Shown here: positions 35,786-45,103 of the stretch, piece after piece
How positions within the stretch are numbered: the stretch's first letter is position 1
Layout: the number at the start of each line of letters is the position of its first letter
Source: Bacillota bacterium
GTDB taxonomy: Bacteria; Bacillota; UBA4882; UBA8346
Direction: 5' to 3'
DNA length: 64,000 nt
Assembly: GCA_023394955.1 (NCBI GenBank)
Contig: JAEWZY010000020.1
Location: 62,001 to 126,000, forward strand
Position numbers and translations under genes: made by a program
The notes under the pieces: model-generated
What the model was told of the DNA's origin: nothing
The model's input: only the letters and a program-made list of their open reading frames with translations
Databases searched by the model: none

Positions 35786-36748
35786 TCATCTTTTTCTTTT
35801 ACGGATTAATAGTTGGAGGCTAAGCGCTGCTAAAGGTTGCTGAAAGAGAGTGATAAATACAGTCGGCACGGCGGTGATTTCGGGAAAATAGTTTAAGGCA
35901 AGGACCAGACCGGCGGTATTGTTGCGCATGCCTACGGTATAAATGAAGGTATTGGTGAGTTCGGGCGAAAATTTAAACAATCGCGCATATGTTAAGCCTG
36001 ATAAATATCCTGAACAACCCATAATAAAAACGAGGACCGCTACGACTGAAAGGGAAGACTGGAGCAGGTGGATAGAATCCCATACCGCCGCTAGGTTGAC
36101 GGCGATCACTACCGCCAAAAGGATCTTGGAAGTCGGGCCGGTTACAAATTTCCAGTTGCGGCTGACCCGGCCTTTGGTTAAATCGTGACAAGCCATGCCG
36201 ATCATGGTCGGCATCACAATCATCCAAGCAAGCCCCCACATTAACGAAGGGATGTCAAATTGGACTTTATGCCCGATTGTTACCAGCATGATCAGAGGGA
36301 CAACCAATGGCGAGAGAACCGTGTCCGCTACTACTGTGGTCAAGGCTAGAGGGACGTTGCCATGGGAAATGCTTGTCCACATCGTGGATGCTACCCCGAT
36401 TGGAGCGGCGGTCATTAAGATGATTCCAGCCTGAAGCAACGGTTGTCCCGGTAAAAAGATCCGAGCCAAGATGGTTGCGACTAGCGGTAGGAAAACATGA
36501 AGTAATCCCAGGATCGACAATAGTAAACCGGGAGCCTTAAATACTTTTTTAAAATCGTTAAAACTACAATTAATAGTTACTGCAAAAGTGATATAGGCAA
36601 AAATATAGGGAATCCAACTTTTAATGGAAATGAAGAATTTATTGAATAAAGCTCCGAAAAGGATTCCGGACCCTACTACCAAAATCATTCGTTTTTCAAA
36701 AAGTTGATTGAGTTTAATTCCTTTACGCATTATGATCCATGGTTTCAT
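35786..36748 (-). CDS. SBF-family (bile acid:sodium symporter-like) transporter
   Basis: A 320-residue integral membrane protein with nine to ten predicted helices of the BASS/SBF fold. Typical segments include AAPIGVASTMWT in the helix-crossing region and TVGMRNNTAGLVLAL. Sodium-coupled uptake of an organic anion is the family role, although bacterial members also move pantoate and other acids; the substrate is not evident. GAGG lies 8 nt before the ATG. It is divergent from uvrC. Confidence 0.85.
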   Translation of the reverse strand: MKPWIIMRKGIKLNQLFEKRMILVVGSGILFGALFNKFFISIKSWIPYIFAYITFAVTINCSFNDFKKVFKAPGLLLSILGLLHVFLPLVATILARIFLPGQPLLQAGIILMTAAPIGVASTMWTSISHGNVPLALTTVVADTVLSPLVVPLIMLVTIGHKVQFDIPSLMWGLAWMIVMPTMIGMACHDLTKGRVSRNWKFVTGPTSKILLAVVIAVNLAAVWDSIHLLQSSLSVVAVLVFIMGCSGYLSGLTYARLFKFSPELTNTFIYTVGMRNNTAGLVLALNYFPEITAVPTVFITLFQQPLAALSLQLLIRKRKR

Positions 36749-36855
36749 CGCTTAAGCCTCTTTTAAAAATATTTACGTTATTAATCTTTGTTTCGAGATT
36801 TTCAAAAGAATACCTGCTCTACATTGGTATTTTTCAGGTAGGAGGAGGAAGACTT

Positions 36856-38697
36856 TTGGTAACACCGGAAGATTTGAGAGCCTTGCCGGATACCCCCGGA
36901 GTTTATTTAATGAAAGACGCTGCTGGAAAAATCATCTATGTCGGAAAGGCTGTATCGCTAAAGAATAGGGTGCGCTCTTACTTTCAAGCATCGCGAAACC
37001 TGAGTCTCAGGATTCGTTCCATGGTGGAACAGGTTGATCGTTTTGAATACATTACCACCAATTCCGAGGTCGAGGCCTTGGTATTGGAGTGTAACTTAAT
37101 CAAGGAAGAACATCCGAAATATAACATCCGACTCCGCGACGATAAACAGTACCCTTGGGTTAAGGTAACCCATAAAGAGAGTTTTCCCCGTATTTTCATT
37201 ACCCGGAAGGTTAAGCGGGACGGTAGCAAATACTATGGACCCTATACCGATGTCCGGGCATTAAAAGAGACCTTCAGGTTATTGCGGAAAATTTTCCCCT
37301 TACGTAGCTGCCGATTTGATCTTGACCGGGAACGGATTGAGCGTCCTTGCCTAAACTTTCATATCAAACGCTGTCAGGCTCCTTGCAGTGGAAAAATCTC
37401 AAAGGAAAGATACCGTGAGATTATTGACCAAGTATGTATGTTTCTCGAAGGCCGTCAAACTGAATTGTTGGTCAAGTTAAGGCAAGAGATGGATGAGGCT
37501 GCCGCGGAACGTCGATACGAGAGAGCAGCCCTGATCCGGGATGAAATTCGCGATATCGAAAAAGTTTTGGAAAAACAAACAATTGTAGCGGATGTTTATG
37601 ACGATTTAGATGTTTTTGGAATAGCTCAAGATCGAAAGGGTAGTATAGTCCAAGTATTTCAGGTGCGACAGGGCAAATTGGTTGGGAGAGAATATTTTCC
37701 CCTAGGGGAGGGGGATGAGACCCGGTCGGAAGAAATATTGGAAGCGTTTCTACCCCAGTATTACGATAACGCCGGATTCGTTCCCAAAGAGGTCTTAGTC
37801 CCATTTGATTTGGAAAGCATGATGGTTTTAGGCCAATGGTTAAGTGGCCAGCGCGGCTCGAAGGTCAACTTAAGAGTGGCAAAAAAAGGGGGAAAAGCCG
37901 ATCTGCTTCGAATGGCCCGGGAAAACGCGGGTGTTTTATTACAACAGGAACGGGTCCACGAGGAACAAAGTATTATTCATATTACTGAAATCCTTAATCA
38001 ATTACAACAAGATCTGGGTTTGGATAAGCCGCCATTACGGATTGAAGGTTTTGACATTTCCAATACTCAGGGTCAAGAAGCGGTAGCTTCAATGGTAGTC
38101 TTTGAAAACGGCGTCCCCAAGGGCGGAGAGTACCGGCGGTTTAAAATCCGTACTATTGAAGGCCCCAATGACTTTGCCATGCTCCAAGAGGCCGTGGGGC
38201 GGCGGTTTCGCAAAGGGTTAGAAGAGAGGCGGGAGGAGACTACCGAATCCGGGAAATTTGCCCGGTTTCCCGATCTACTGTTAATCGACGGCGGCAAAGG
38301 GCAATTGTCCGCAGTCTTTGAGGTGTTGAAAAAACTGGGATTAACCCATCTTAATGTAATTAGTTTGGCTGAAAAAGAGGAGGAGCTTTTTAAGCCGGGA
38401 AATAGCGAGCCGATCAGACTTTCACGCCGTTCCGAAAGTCTAATGCTTTTACAAAGGGTAAGGGACGAAGCCCACCGTTTCGCAATTACTTATCATAAAA
38501 CTTTACGGGATAAACGGACTAAAACATCCAGCCTTGATTTGGTAAGGGGGATTGGCGCGAAGAGAAAACAACTACTATTGAAGAATTTTGGTTCCGTTAA
38601 ACAAGTTAAACAGGCTACGGTTGAAGAATTGATGCAGGTTGAAGGGATCAATCGTAAACTGGCGGAGAATATTAAAGAACAACTGGAATTATTATAA
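36856..38697 (+). CDS. uvrC: Excinuclease ABC subunit C
   Basis: A 613-residue nuclease that makes both incisions in nucleotide excision repair. Domains: GIY-YIG at about 10-95 (GVYLMKD, IIYVGKA), a cysteine region around 150-180 (RSCRFDL, CLNFHIKRCQAPC), a UVR motif at about 200-235 that binds UvrB, the RNase H-like second nuclease at about 380-540 (EGFDISNTQG, LLIDGGKGQL), and tandem HhH at the end. The frame is open upstream, but the TTG at 36856 has GGAGG 7 nt before it and the product then has the family length. Confidence 0.96.
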   Translation: MVTPEDLRALPDTPGVYLMKDAAGKIIYVGKAVSLKNRVRSYFQASRNLSLRIRSMVEQVDRFEYITTNSEVEALVLECNLIKEEHPKYNIRLRDDKQYPWVKVTHKESFPRIFITRKVKRDGSKYYGPYTDVRALKETFRLLRKIFPLRSCRFDLDRERIERPCLNFHIKRCQAPCSGKISKERYREIIDQVCMFLEGRQTELLVKLRQEMDEAAAERRYERAALIRDEIRDIEKVLEKQTIVADVYDDLDVFGIAQDRKGSIVQVFQVRQGKLVGREYFPLGEGDETRSEEILEAFLPQYYDNAGFVPKEVLVPFDLESMMVLGQWLSGQRGSKVNLRVAKKGGKADLLRMARENAGVLLQQERVHEEQSIIHITEILNQLQQDLGLDKPPLRIEGFDISNTQGQEAVASMVVFENGVPKGGEYRRFKIRTIEGPNDFAMLQEAVGRRFRKGLEERREETTESGKFARFPDLLLIDGGKGQLSAVFEVLKKLGLTHLNVISLAEKEEELFKPGNSEPIRLSRRSESLMLLQRVRDEAHRFAITYHKTLRDKRTKTSSLDLVRGIGAKRKQLLLKNFGSVKQVKQATVEELMQVEGINRKLAENIKEQLELL

Positions 38698-38710
38698 GGA
38701 AAAATATGAT

Positions 38711-38740
38711 TTGCTCAGTTGATAGCGGCTATGTTATGCT
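38711..38740 (+). promoter_or_regulatory. Possible promoter of the Cof-type gene
   Basis: TTGCTC (38711-38716), 18-bp spacer, TATGCT (38735-38740), about 45 bp before the start codon. Confidence 0.5.
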
Positions 38741-38785
38741 AAAAAGAATTGGAACTTAAGTTTGTTATATTAGGGAGGTCTGGAG

Positions 38786-39580
38786 ATGATTCGTTGTATC
38801 GCTATTGATTTGGACGATACGTTACTCCGGTCTGATTTGAACATTTCAACCGTTGATAAGGTTGCGATCCGCAGGGCTATCCGGGAAGGGATCAAAGTGT
38901 TGCTCGCCTCAGGAAGGATGATTCAGTCGATGCGTCCCTATGTCCGCGAATTGGAACTAGATGTTCCGGTAATCGCCTATAACGGAGCGATCATCCAGGA
39001 AGCGTTATCCGGAAAAATATTGTACCATCGCCCGGTTCCGACGGAAGAAGCCCTGGAATTGGCGCCGATCTTTCGTGAAGCCGGAATTCATTTAAACGCT
39101 TATATTAACGATGAGTTATATATGGATGAATTAACCGAGTGGGGCCGAATATATGCGGCTAACGCTGGGGTCACTCCCCATCCCGTCGGTGATCTCTGCC
39201 GCTATTTACGCGAACCTTCTCATAAAATGTTGGCCGTAGGAGAAATCGAAAAGATCGACCGGATCCAGATCCAACTTCGGGAAAGGTTTGGAGACCGGCT
39301 GCAATTTGTCAAATCCAAACCGACATACTTGGAGATATTGGCTCCGGGGGTATCGAAAGGAATGGCCCTTCAAGAATTGGCTAAAGGTTGGGGTATGGAT
39401 CGGAATGAAGTTATGGCAATCGGGGACGCGCCGAATGACCTTTCAATGATCGCTTGGGCCGGTGCGGGAGTGGCGATCGGGAATGCTTCTCCTGTAGTTA
39501 AGGAAAAAGCGGTTTTAGTTGTAGCTGATCATGATCATAACGGAGTAGCCGAAGCCTTGGGAAAATTGGTTTTTAACTGA
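38786..39580 (+). CDS. Cof-type HAD phosphatase
   Basis: A 264-residue HAD phosphatase of the Cof/YxeH subfamily (C2b cap). The nucleophile is D8 and the acid D10 in IDLDDTLL, motif II is LLASGR, the motif III lysine is in GVSKGMAL, and motif IV is GDAPNDLSMI. These enzymes dephosphorylate sugar phosphates or flavin mononucleotide; the substrate is not predictable. GGGAGGT precedes the ATG. A strong terminator follows. Confidence 0.9.
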   Translation: MIRCIAIDLDDTLLRSDLNISTVDKVAIRRAIREGIKVLLASGRMIQSMRPYVRELELDVPVIAYNGAIIQEALSGKILYHRPVPTEEALELAPIFREAGIHLNAYINDELYMDELTEWGRIYAANAGVTPHPVGDLCRYLREPSHKMLAVGEIEKIDRIQIQLRERFGDRLQFVKSKPTYLEILAPGVSKGMALQELAKGWGMDRNEVMAIGDAPNDLSMIAWAGAGVAIGNASPVVKEKAVLVVADHDHNGVAEALGKLVFN

Positions 39581-39590
39581 ATTTAGGTTT

Positions 39591-39637
39591 ATAGTCATAA
39601 ATAAAAGGGCTGATCAGGCCCTTTTATTTATGACTAT
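39591..39637. terminator. Bidirectional terminator, 20-bp perfect stem
   Basis: Arms 39591-39610 and 39618-39637 are exact complements with loop TGATCAG. A-rich and T-rich flanks serve both the Cof gene and the convergent coat gene. Confidence 0.92.
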
Positions 39638-39649
39638 TTCAGTTAAACC

Positions 39650-39922
39650 CTAAACAACAGTGGGTTGGGTCATGGATTGCTGTAAAAACTGCGCGACACT
39701 GGATATATCCTGTTGGTCCGCTGGCGGCGCAGGCATGTAATAATTTTTGGACTGAGCGTATTGTGCGATTAGTTGTTGGGATTGTTCGCATTGAGATCTG
39801 ATTTGCAATAAGCCTTGCCTGAGGTCAGGGTTGCTTGCTTCGGTGGCTGCTTTTGTAAATTCTACCGCGCTCATTTTGGCAAGGTCCAATGCATCCAGGG
39901 TCATTTCCCGATCGGTATACAT
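39650..39922 (-). CDS. Spore coat protein, CotF-like
   Basis: A 90-residue helical protein with the CotF/ferritin-like pattern: TDREMTLDALDLAKMSAVEFTKAATEA, then NPDLRQGLLQ and a Gln-rich stretch, ending in a proline- and Gln-rich tail. Coat proteins of this kind are made late in the mother cell and often in pairs. GGAGGACAAAG precedes the ATG. It is 15 bp downstream of a second small coat-type gene. Confidence 0.72.
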   Translation of the reverse strand: MYTDREMTLDALDLAKMSAVEFTKAATEASNPDLRQGLLQIRSQCEQSQQLIAQYAQSKNYYMPAPPADQQDISSVAQFLQQSMTQPTVV

Positions 39923-39937
39923 CTTTGTCCTCCTTTT

Positions 39938-40120
39938 CTAAGTAAGAAAACTCATTAAGCGATGGGCGTTATTAGAAGCCTGTTGGGCTTGTTGGTTAAA
40001 GAAGTTTTGTAATTGAGTATCGTTACAGTTTTGAGCATACAATTGAAACTTTTTAGTATGTAAATCTTCCATGGCAATCAGCTGTTTAAGAGTGTTTAAT
40101 TCCATCTGAGTCACTTGCAT
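39938..40120 (-). CDS. Small spore coat-like protein, CotF-associated
   Basis: A 60-residue helical protein rich in Gln and Asn, beginning MQVTQMELNTLKQLIAMED and containing NNAHRLMSFL. It looks like the short partner often encoded next to a CotF-like protein. GGAGGTGA lies 13 nt before the ATG, with a nearer GAGGCG. No catalytic residues are expected. Confidence 0.65.
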   Translation of the reverse strand: MQVTQMELNTLKQLIAMEDLHTKKFQLYAQNCNDTQLQNFFNQQAQQASNNAHRLMSFLT

Positions 40121-40707
40121 CGCCTCTGTGTCACCTCCTTTAACCCCCGTATATTATCTGTTTTGGGGGGCCGACAAATACCGTTATTCTTAAAGCAATA
40201 TCTGGAACGGAAAGCAAATTTTACAATGAAAGAAAATATAAAGTTGGGGTTGAGCATAGTCATAGTCGGGTAGGCGATGGGAGTTTATAACACAGGGAGC
40301 CTTTTACTAAAATATTAAGAAGCTAACGGGCCTGTAAAGATTATAAACCGGAGTAGGCAAGAACATCATCTTTAATTCTAGCAGACGGTTGGATGGTTCC
40401 ATGGATTTTCTGGGGTGGTCGAGACAGAAATGTAAAGAAAGGATAAAAAACGCAAGATTATTGTAAGTGAGAGGCGGAATCAAAGGCAGGAAAAATCAAA
40501 AAAATGTCGAATATATATCTTATAAAGAAAATTGATTCAGACCGTAAAAAACTCAGGTTGGTTATTAATTGTTTTGAGGGTATAACAAAATACCACCGGA
40601 TTCAAAGGACGGTCCGATTGAGTGGAGGTGATTGGCGGATTTTTTTAGTTGCTGCATTTAGTATATCACAAATAGTTCAGTTATTCAATTTGTAGGAGGA
40701 AAACATA
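40121..40707. other. Intergenic region, 587 bp
   Basis: It separates the divergent coat and ABC ATPase genes. It holds a good promoter (40558-40586) and a stray GGAGGTGA ribosome site at 40624-40631. After that site TTG 40632 starts a 9-codon frame, and an ATT at 40639 would start an 18-codon frame ending just before the ATPase ribosome site. A 63-codon frame at 40504 lacks a ribosome site and overlaps the promoter. C-runs and G-runs at 40144-40170 can pair. Otherwise nothing recognised. Confidence 0.5.
40558..40586 (+). promoter_or_regulatory. Promoter of the MsmX-type ATPase gene
   Basis: TTGGTT (40558-40563), 17-bp spacer, TATAAC (40581-40586), giving a leader of about 115 nt. Confidence 0.65.
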
Positions 40708-41811
40708 ATGGCGAAAGTTGTTTTTGAACATGTTTACAAAAAGTTCTCCGGTGGAGTAGTCGCGGTAAAAGACGCCAACTTAGAGATTAAAGATAAGGAA
40801 TTTATCGTTTTTGTAGGACCTTCTGGCTGTGGAAAAACCACTTCCTTGCGGATGGTTGCCGGTTTGGAAGAAATCTCCGAAGGTAACATTTATATTGGCG
40901 ATACATTAGTTAATAATGTCGCTCCAAAGGATCGCGATATCGCCATGGTCTTCCAAAACTATGCTCTTTATCCGCATATGGATGTATACAATAATATGGC
41001 TTTTGGACTCAAATTGCGTAAATTCCCCAAAAGTGAAATCGATCGTCGCGTTAAAGAAGCAGCTAAAATCCTGGGCATTGAAAATCTGCTTGACCGTAAA
41101 CCGAAAGCGCTCTCCGGCGGTCAAAGACAAAGGGTGGCTTTGGGCCGGGCTATCGTTCGCGAACCGAAAGTATTCTTAATGGATGAACCTTTATCCAACC
41201 TCGACGCTAAACTCCGGGTACAAACCCGCGCCGAAATCAGCAAACTGCATAACCGTTTACAAACCACCATCATTTATGTTACCCATGACCAGACCGAAGC
41301 TATGACCATGGGCGACCGGATTGTGGTTATGAAAGACGGCTTAATCCAACAAGTCGGTACTCCGTTGGATATTTATGATAATCCTAACAATGTCTTTGTT
41401 GGTGGATTTATCGGTACTCCGCCGATGAACTTTATTGACGGTGTCATCAAAGAAGAAAACGGAAAATTAGTGGTTGATTGCAAATCATTCAAAGTAAAAA
41501 TACCGGACGGCAAATTTAAAAATATCAAACAATATCTTAACAAACAAGTTATCTTTGGTATTCGTCCGGAAGCGATTATGGAACGGGAAGAAGTTCCTGG
41601 AGCAACCGAAGAGGAAGTAGTCATCGGTGTGGTCGATGTTTATGAATTAATCGGCGCTCAAGTTTATCTTTATATGTCTGTTGGGGATCATTCCTTCGTG
41701 GCTACGGTTGATTCTCACACCAAAGCCAGGGATGGAGTTAAACATCAGGTTGTATTTAACAATGAAAAAATCCATTTCTTTGATAAAGAAACCGAGAAAG
41801 CAATTTTATAA
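40708..41811 (+). CDS. msmX: ABC transporter ATP-binding protein, MsmX/UgpC type
   Basis: A 367-residue ATPase of the carbohydrate importer group 1. Walker A is at 37-44 (GPSGCGKT), the Q-loop at Q83, the signature LSGGQ at 135-139, Walker B FLMDEP at 156-161, then a C-terminal regulatory (TOBE) domain from about 235. It stands alone with its own promoter and terminator; no permease or binding-protein gene is adjacent. In Bacillus, MsmX serves several sugar importers, so it may energise the permeases at 27886-29629. AGGAGG precedes the ATG. Confidence 0.92.
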   Translation: MAKVVFEHVYKKFSGGVVAVKDANLEIKDKEFIVFVGPSGCGKTTSLRMVAGLEEISEGNIYIGDTLVNNVAPKDRDIAMVFQNYALYPHMDVYNNMAFGLKLRKFPKSEIDRRVKEAAKILGIENLLDRKPKALSGGQRQRVALGRAIVREPKVFLMDEPLSNLDAKLRVQTRAEISKLHNRLQTTIIYVTHDQTEAMTMGDRIVVMKDGLIQQVGTPLDIYDNPNNVFVGGFIGTPPMNFIDGVIKEENGKLVVDCKSFKVKIPDGKFKNIKQYLNKQVIFGIRPEAIMEREEVPGATEEEVVIGVVDVYELIGAQVYLYMSVGDHSFVATVDSHTKARDGVKHQVVFNNEKIHFFDKETEKAIL

Positions 41812-41848
41812 AATAAAAAAAGCCTCCCAAACGGGGGCTTTTTTTATT
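41810..41848. terminator. Bidirectional terminator after msmX
   Basis: AAAATAAAAAAAGCCTCC pairs with GGGGGCTTTTTTTATTTT (one G-U) around loop CAAAC. It also suits the convergent yyaC gene. Confidence 0.9.
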
Positions 41849-41892
41849 TTATAAAACCAACCGATTATAACAACTCATTCTTGACACACTCT

Positions 41893-42546
41893 TTACTGGG
41901 AAGTTGTTTCCAGGCATAATGAATTTGGTTCGATTTCAAATTTAGATAATTGTAGATGATGGAACTTTGAAATATCCTTAGCGATTCCTTCACTAATGGT
42001 TTCGGCCATTCTCATGACCAAACTTAATCTGGTATTTTGAAGCACCATGTACTCCATAAACCCACCCACATTAACAATACCAACAATATGAAGGTCTCCT
42101 ATAGCCGGTAAAGTTTTATTGACCCCTGTCCCCGGCTGAAGCGGTCCTTCCTTAATGCTAATATAGCCAACGCTTTCCGTTTTTCCCAGGCAGGCGTCGA
42201 CCGCGATAATAAATGATTTGGGATAGCAATCATTAATAGTTTTAATGGTCTCTTCGAGATTAACAGCGTGGACCGGTTCATCAAGAGTGCCGAAGATAGG
42301 GATATTAGTCATGCAATCCATCACTTTCAACTTGTGGCCCACCAAAGGCCCTAAGCTGTCGCCGGTTGATCGGTCAGTCCCAATACAAAGAATAATTAAT
42401 TGGGAGGCATGATCATATAATTTAGTAATGAATAAATCTAAATTTGACTGGAAGACGGAAATGGCGGCAGGATGTTCAACATGAACTCGGGAATTATATT
42501 TAAAAAGTTCGTTGGTATGCTTTTTCTTGATTAACTGGTTCCACAT
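41893..42546 (-). CDS. yyaC: Spore protein YyaC family (GPR-like fold)
   Basis: A 217-residue protein of the YyaC/DUF1256 family, conserved in spore-formers and structurally related to the germination protease that degrades small acid-soluble proteins. Family stretches: CIGTDRSTGDSLGPLVG, FGTLDEPVHA, VDACLGK and GVNKTLPAIGD. The Asp residues in TDRSTGD and VDACLG match the putative active site. GAGGAGAAAAA precedes the ATG. It is convergent with msmX and divergent from the VanW gene. Confidence 0.92.
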   Translation of the reverse strand: MWNQLIKKKHTNELFKYNSRVHVEHPAAISVFQSNLDLFITKLYDHASQLIILCIGTDRSTGDSLGPLVGHKLKVMDCMTNIPIFGTLDEPVHAVNLEETIKTINDCYPKSFIIAVDACLGKTESVGYISIKEGPLQPGTGVNKTLPAIGDLHIVGIVNVGGFMEYMVLQNTRLSLVMRMAETISEGIAKDISKFHHLQLSKFEIEPNSLCLETTSQ

Positions 42547-42681
42547 ATAAATTTTTCTCCTCGGATAGGATGTTCTATTTTATGCCTATGAGCCGGGGAG
42601 TATACTAATTTAATTAAGTAAGATAGATAATTGAATAGATTGTGTGAAAACGGGTTGTGTTTTAAATAGGAGGGTCGGTTT

Positions 42682-44049
42682 TTGGAATGGTCGTCAAAAA
42701 ACCGGATGGGATTATTATTATTCAGCGGAAAAGTAGTCATCGGAACTTTACTGTTTTTATCAATTAGTCTAGTTACTGCTTATTTGATTTGGAGCGAAGG
42801 ACGGATTATACACGGTGTTAGCGTGGGCGGAATTAGATTAGACGGAATCAAAGTTAGCCGGGCCACCCAGATACTCGCGGAGGAAATGGATGCTTTTGGC
42901 GAAAAAAAGGTGGTGCTACTTTTTAAGGAGCGTCCCCTGAATATAGTTCTCAATTCGATTGGAATCAAGCTTGATATTTCGGAGAGCATTGTGAAGGCTT
43001 ATCAAATAGGACGAAACAGTTCTTTTTGGGGCCAAATGGCTTCGCGTTGGCGGACCTATCGTTATGGCTATGATGTGAGGCCGGTTTTTAACAACAACCG
43101 GGTCTCGCTAAATTCATTCTTTCATTTATTAGAGGCTAGTATAGGCGTTGAACCGATTCGTTCAGTTGTGAAAGTTAACAAGGAAGGTGAAATATCATAC
43201 TCGCCGAGCCGTACCGGATTGGCTATCGACCAAACTGTGTTAACTGGAAAACTAGAAAACGCAATGTTTCAAAAGGATGATTCCACCATTGAGATTCCTG
43301 TAAAAAAAGTAATCCCGCCATTAACTGAAGAAGATATCAAAAAATGGGGGCTGAATCAGGTTTTAGGAATTTTTACCACAGAATATGAAGTTAATCATAA
43401 AGACCGGGTCAATAACCTTTTAATCGCCAGTAGCGCAATTAATAACGTAATTGTATATCCCGGCCAGATTTTCTCCTTCAACACCTGGGTTGGTCCACGA
43501 GCGACCGAAGCTGGCTATAAGGAAGCGCCTGTGGTATATTTGGGTAAATTAGTTCCCGGAGTGGGGGGAGGAGTCTGCCAGGTATCTTCAACTTTATACA
43601 ATGCAGTTTTATTGTCAAATTTAAAAATCCTCCAAAGACTAAACCATTCTTTGCCCATTAGTTATGTTCCATTGGCAAGAGATGCGACTGTGGTCTATGA
43701 TGGAGTAGATTTGATCATCGAAAACACTAGCCAGTTTCCAATTTTAATCGTATCAAACGTTAATCCGCCCCACCTAACAGTGGCGATCCTGGGAAGAAAA
43801 ATCAATTGGAAGAAGGTAGAGTTAGAAACCAAAATAATCGAAACCTATCCTTTTCAAACCAAAATCACTTCAGACCGGACTCTTACTAAAGGAAGTAAGC
43901 AAAAAATAATTAGCGGCCGAAAAGGGATTAAGGCCGAATTATGGAGATTGATTGAATATTCAGATGGCTCCTTAAACAAAGAGCTGGTAAATACCAGTAT
44001 ATATCCGGCCCAACCTGAAGAATATAAAATAGGGATCAAGCCTGACTGA
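42682..44049 (+). CDS. VanW family protein with G5 domain
   Basis: A 455-residue exported or membrane-anchored protein: helix at about 12-36, a peptidoglycan-binding-like repeat domain (about 40-210, ending SPSRTGLAID), the VanW domain at about 245-385 (PGQIFSFNTWVGPR, GGGVCQVSSTLYNAV), and a G5 domain in the last 80 residues. VanW-domain proteins are linked to cell wall modification; the biochemical role is not settled. The TTG start has AGGAGG 8 nt upstream. It opens a four-gene cluster with glycan enzymes. Confidence 0.88.
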   Translation: MEWSSKNRMGLLLFSGKVVIGTLLFLSISLVTAYLIWSEGRIIHGVSVGGIRLDGIKVSRATQILAEEMDAFGEKKVVLLFKERPLNIVLNSIGIKLDISESIVKAYQIGRNSSFWGQMASRWRTYRYGYDVRPVFNNNRVSLNSFFHLLEASIGVEPIRSVVKVNKEGEISYSPSRTGLAIDQTVLTGKLENAMFQKDDSTIEIPVKKVIPPLTEEDIKKWGLNQVLGIFTTEYEVNHKDRVNNLLIASSAINNVIVYPGQIFSFNTWVGPRATEAGYKEAPVVYLGKLVPGVGGGVCQVSSTLYNAVLLSNLKILQRLNHSLPISYVPLARDATVVYDGVDLIIENTSQFPILIVSNVNPPHLTVAILGRKINWKKVELETKIIETYPFQTKITSDRTLTKGSKQKIISGRKGIKAELWRLIEYSDGSLNKELVNTSIYPAQPEEYKIGIKPD

Positions 44050-44073
44050 CTCTTAAGAAGTAGAGGAGGAACG

Positions 44074-45102
44074 ATTGCTACGGGGCCGGTTATATTTGAA
44101 AAGGTTGTGGCGCTTTGCTTTAGTCCATTGGGAGACGCTTTGTTTGCGACACCTGCAATTCGGGCATTGCGATTTAATCTGCCCCGGGCCAGAATAGTAA
44201 TTTTAGCTAATCAGTTAGGGGTAGAAGTATTTAAGAATAATCCCTATCAAATTGAAGTTATGAACTGTTTGGACCAGTGGGATCTCCTAAAAAAGCTGGT
44301 TGAAATTCGCAAGTGCGGTTTTGATTTGGCATTGGGACTCTCGCAGATCGGCAGCTTTTTTACTAGATTTTGCGGTACACCCTTTCGAAGTGATTTTTTT
44401 TCCATTTCTGAAAAGAACAATCTTTCGGTAGTCAAACGATGTCTAGAAGTACTCATTCAGTCAGGTTTAGCGGCAAACACTTATGAGACTGAATTCTGGT
44501 TTCGTGAGTCCGACCAACAGAAGGTTGATTTATTTCTATCAAAAGAAAGGTATGATTTTGAAAGACCACTGTTGGCGGTTCATTGCGGTGGGCATTATTT
44601 TATAAGAAAACGTTGGCCATTATTTAATTTCATCAGATTGATCGAAGCGCTTATCGAAATAACCCCATTTCAGGTAATACTGGTAGGAGGAAAAGAAGAT
44701 AAGGAAGACGCCGCTTTAATACATTCAATTCTGCCTAAAGTAATTAATAGCGCCGGTTGTTTCAGCTTGGGGGAGACGGCTGCTTTGCTCAAAAGATGCA
44801 GACTGCTAATTGCTAATGATTCTGGTCCGCTGCATTTGGGAGCGGCAATCGGGACACCTACCATCGGCCTCTTCGGCCCAACAACGCCTGATCAGTTTTT
44901 TCCATACCGTCAACCGCAGCACCGTTATGTTTATAAGAAACTTTCCTGTAGTCCTTGTTACCGATTTGGCGGCGGACTTTGGCAATATTTGCCCCGTTGT
45001 TCTAAAGCCTATTGTATGGAGGAGATTGAAGTTGAGGAGGTATTAGAACTAGTGATGGATAAAGGTTTAGCCGGAATGAATTCCTTAGTTGAGGTGACTT
45101 GA
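44074..45102 (+). CDS. Glycosyltransferase family 9 (heptosyltransferase-like)
   Basis: A 342-residue GT-B enzyme of the ADP-heptose:LPS heptosyltransferase family. Seen: the N-terminal loop SPLGDALFATPAIRAL, ILVGGKEDKED, the donor site IANDSGPLHLGAAIGTPTIGLFGPT, and the C-terminal cysteine pattern CSPC...C...C. Canonical GTG 44107 would cut into the first beta strand. GGAGG lies 4 nt before ATT 44074 in frame; the TTG at 44075 is out of frame. An AUU start, or a frameshift or base error, is therefore indicated. Its neighbours suggest envelope glycan or glycolipid synthesis. Confidence 0.8.
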   Translation: MATGPVIFEKVVALCFSPLGDALFATPAIRALRFNLPRARIVILANQLGVEVFKNNPYQIEVMNCLDQWDLLKKLVEIRKCGFDLALGLSQIGSFFTRFCGTPFRSDFFSISEKNNLSVVKRCLEVLIQSGLAANTYETEFWFRESDQQKVDLFLSKERYDFERPLLAVHCGGHYFIRKRWPLFNFIRLIEALIEITPFQVILVGGKEDKEDAALIHSILPKVINSAGCFSLGETAALLKRCRLLIANDSGPLHLGAAIGTPTIGLFGPTTPDQFFPYRQPQHRYVYKKLSCSPCYRFGGGLWQYLPRCSKAYCMEEIEVEEVLELVMDKGLAGMNSLVEVT

Positions 45103-45103
45103 G

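Noticed and set aside
40504..40695. 63-codon open frame before msmX
   Set aside because: No ribosome site at its ATG, it runs through the likely msmX promoter, and the product has no recognisable features.
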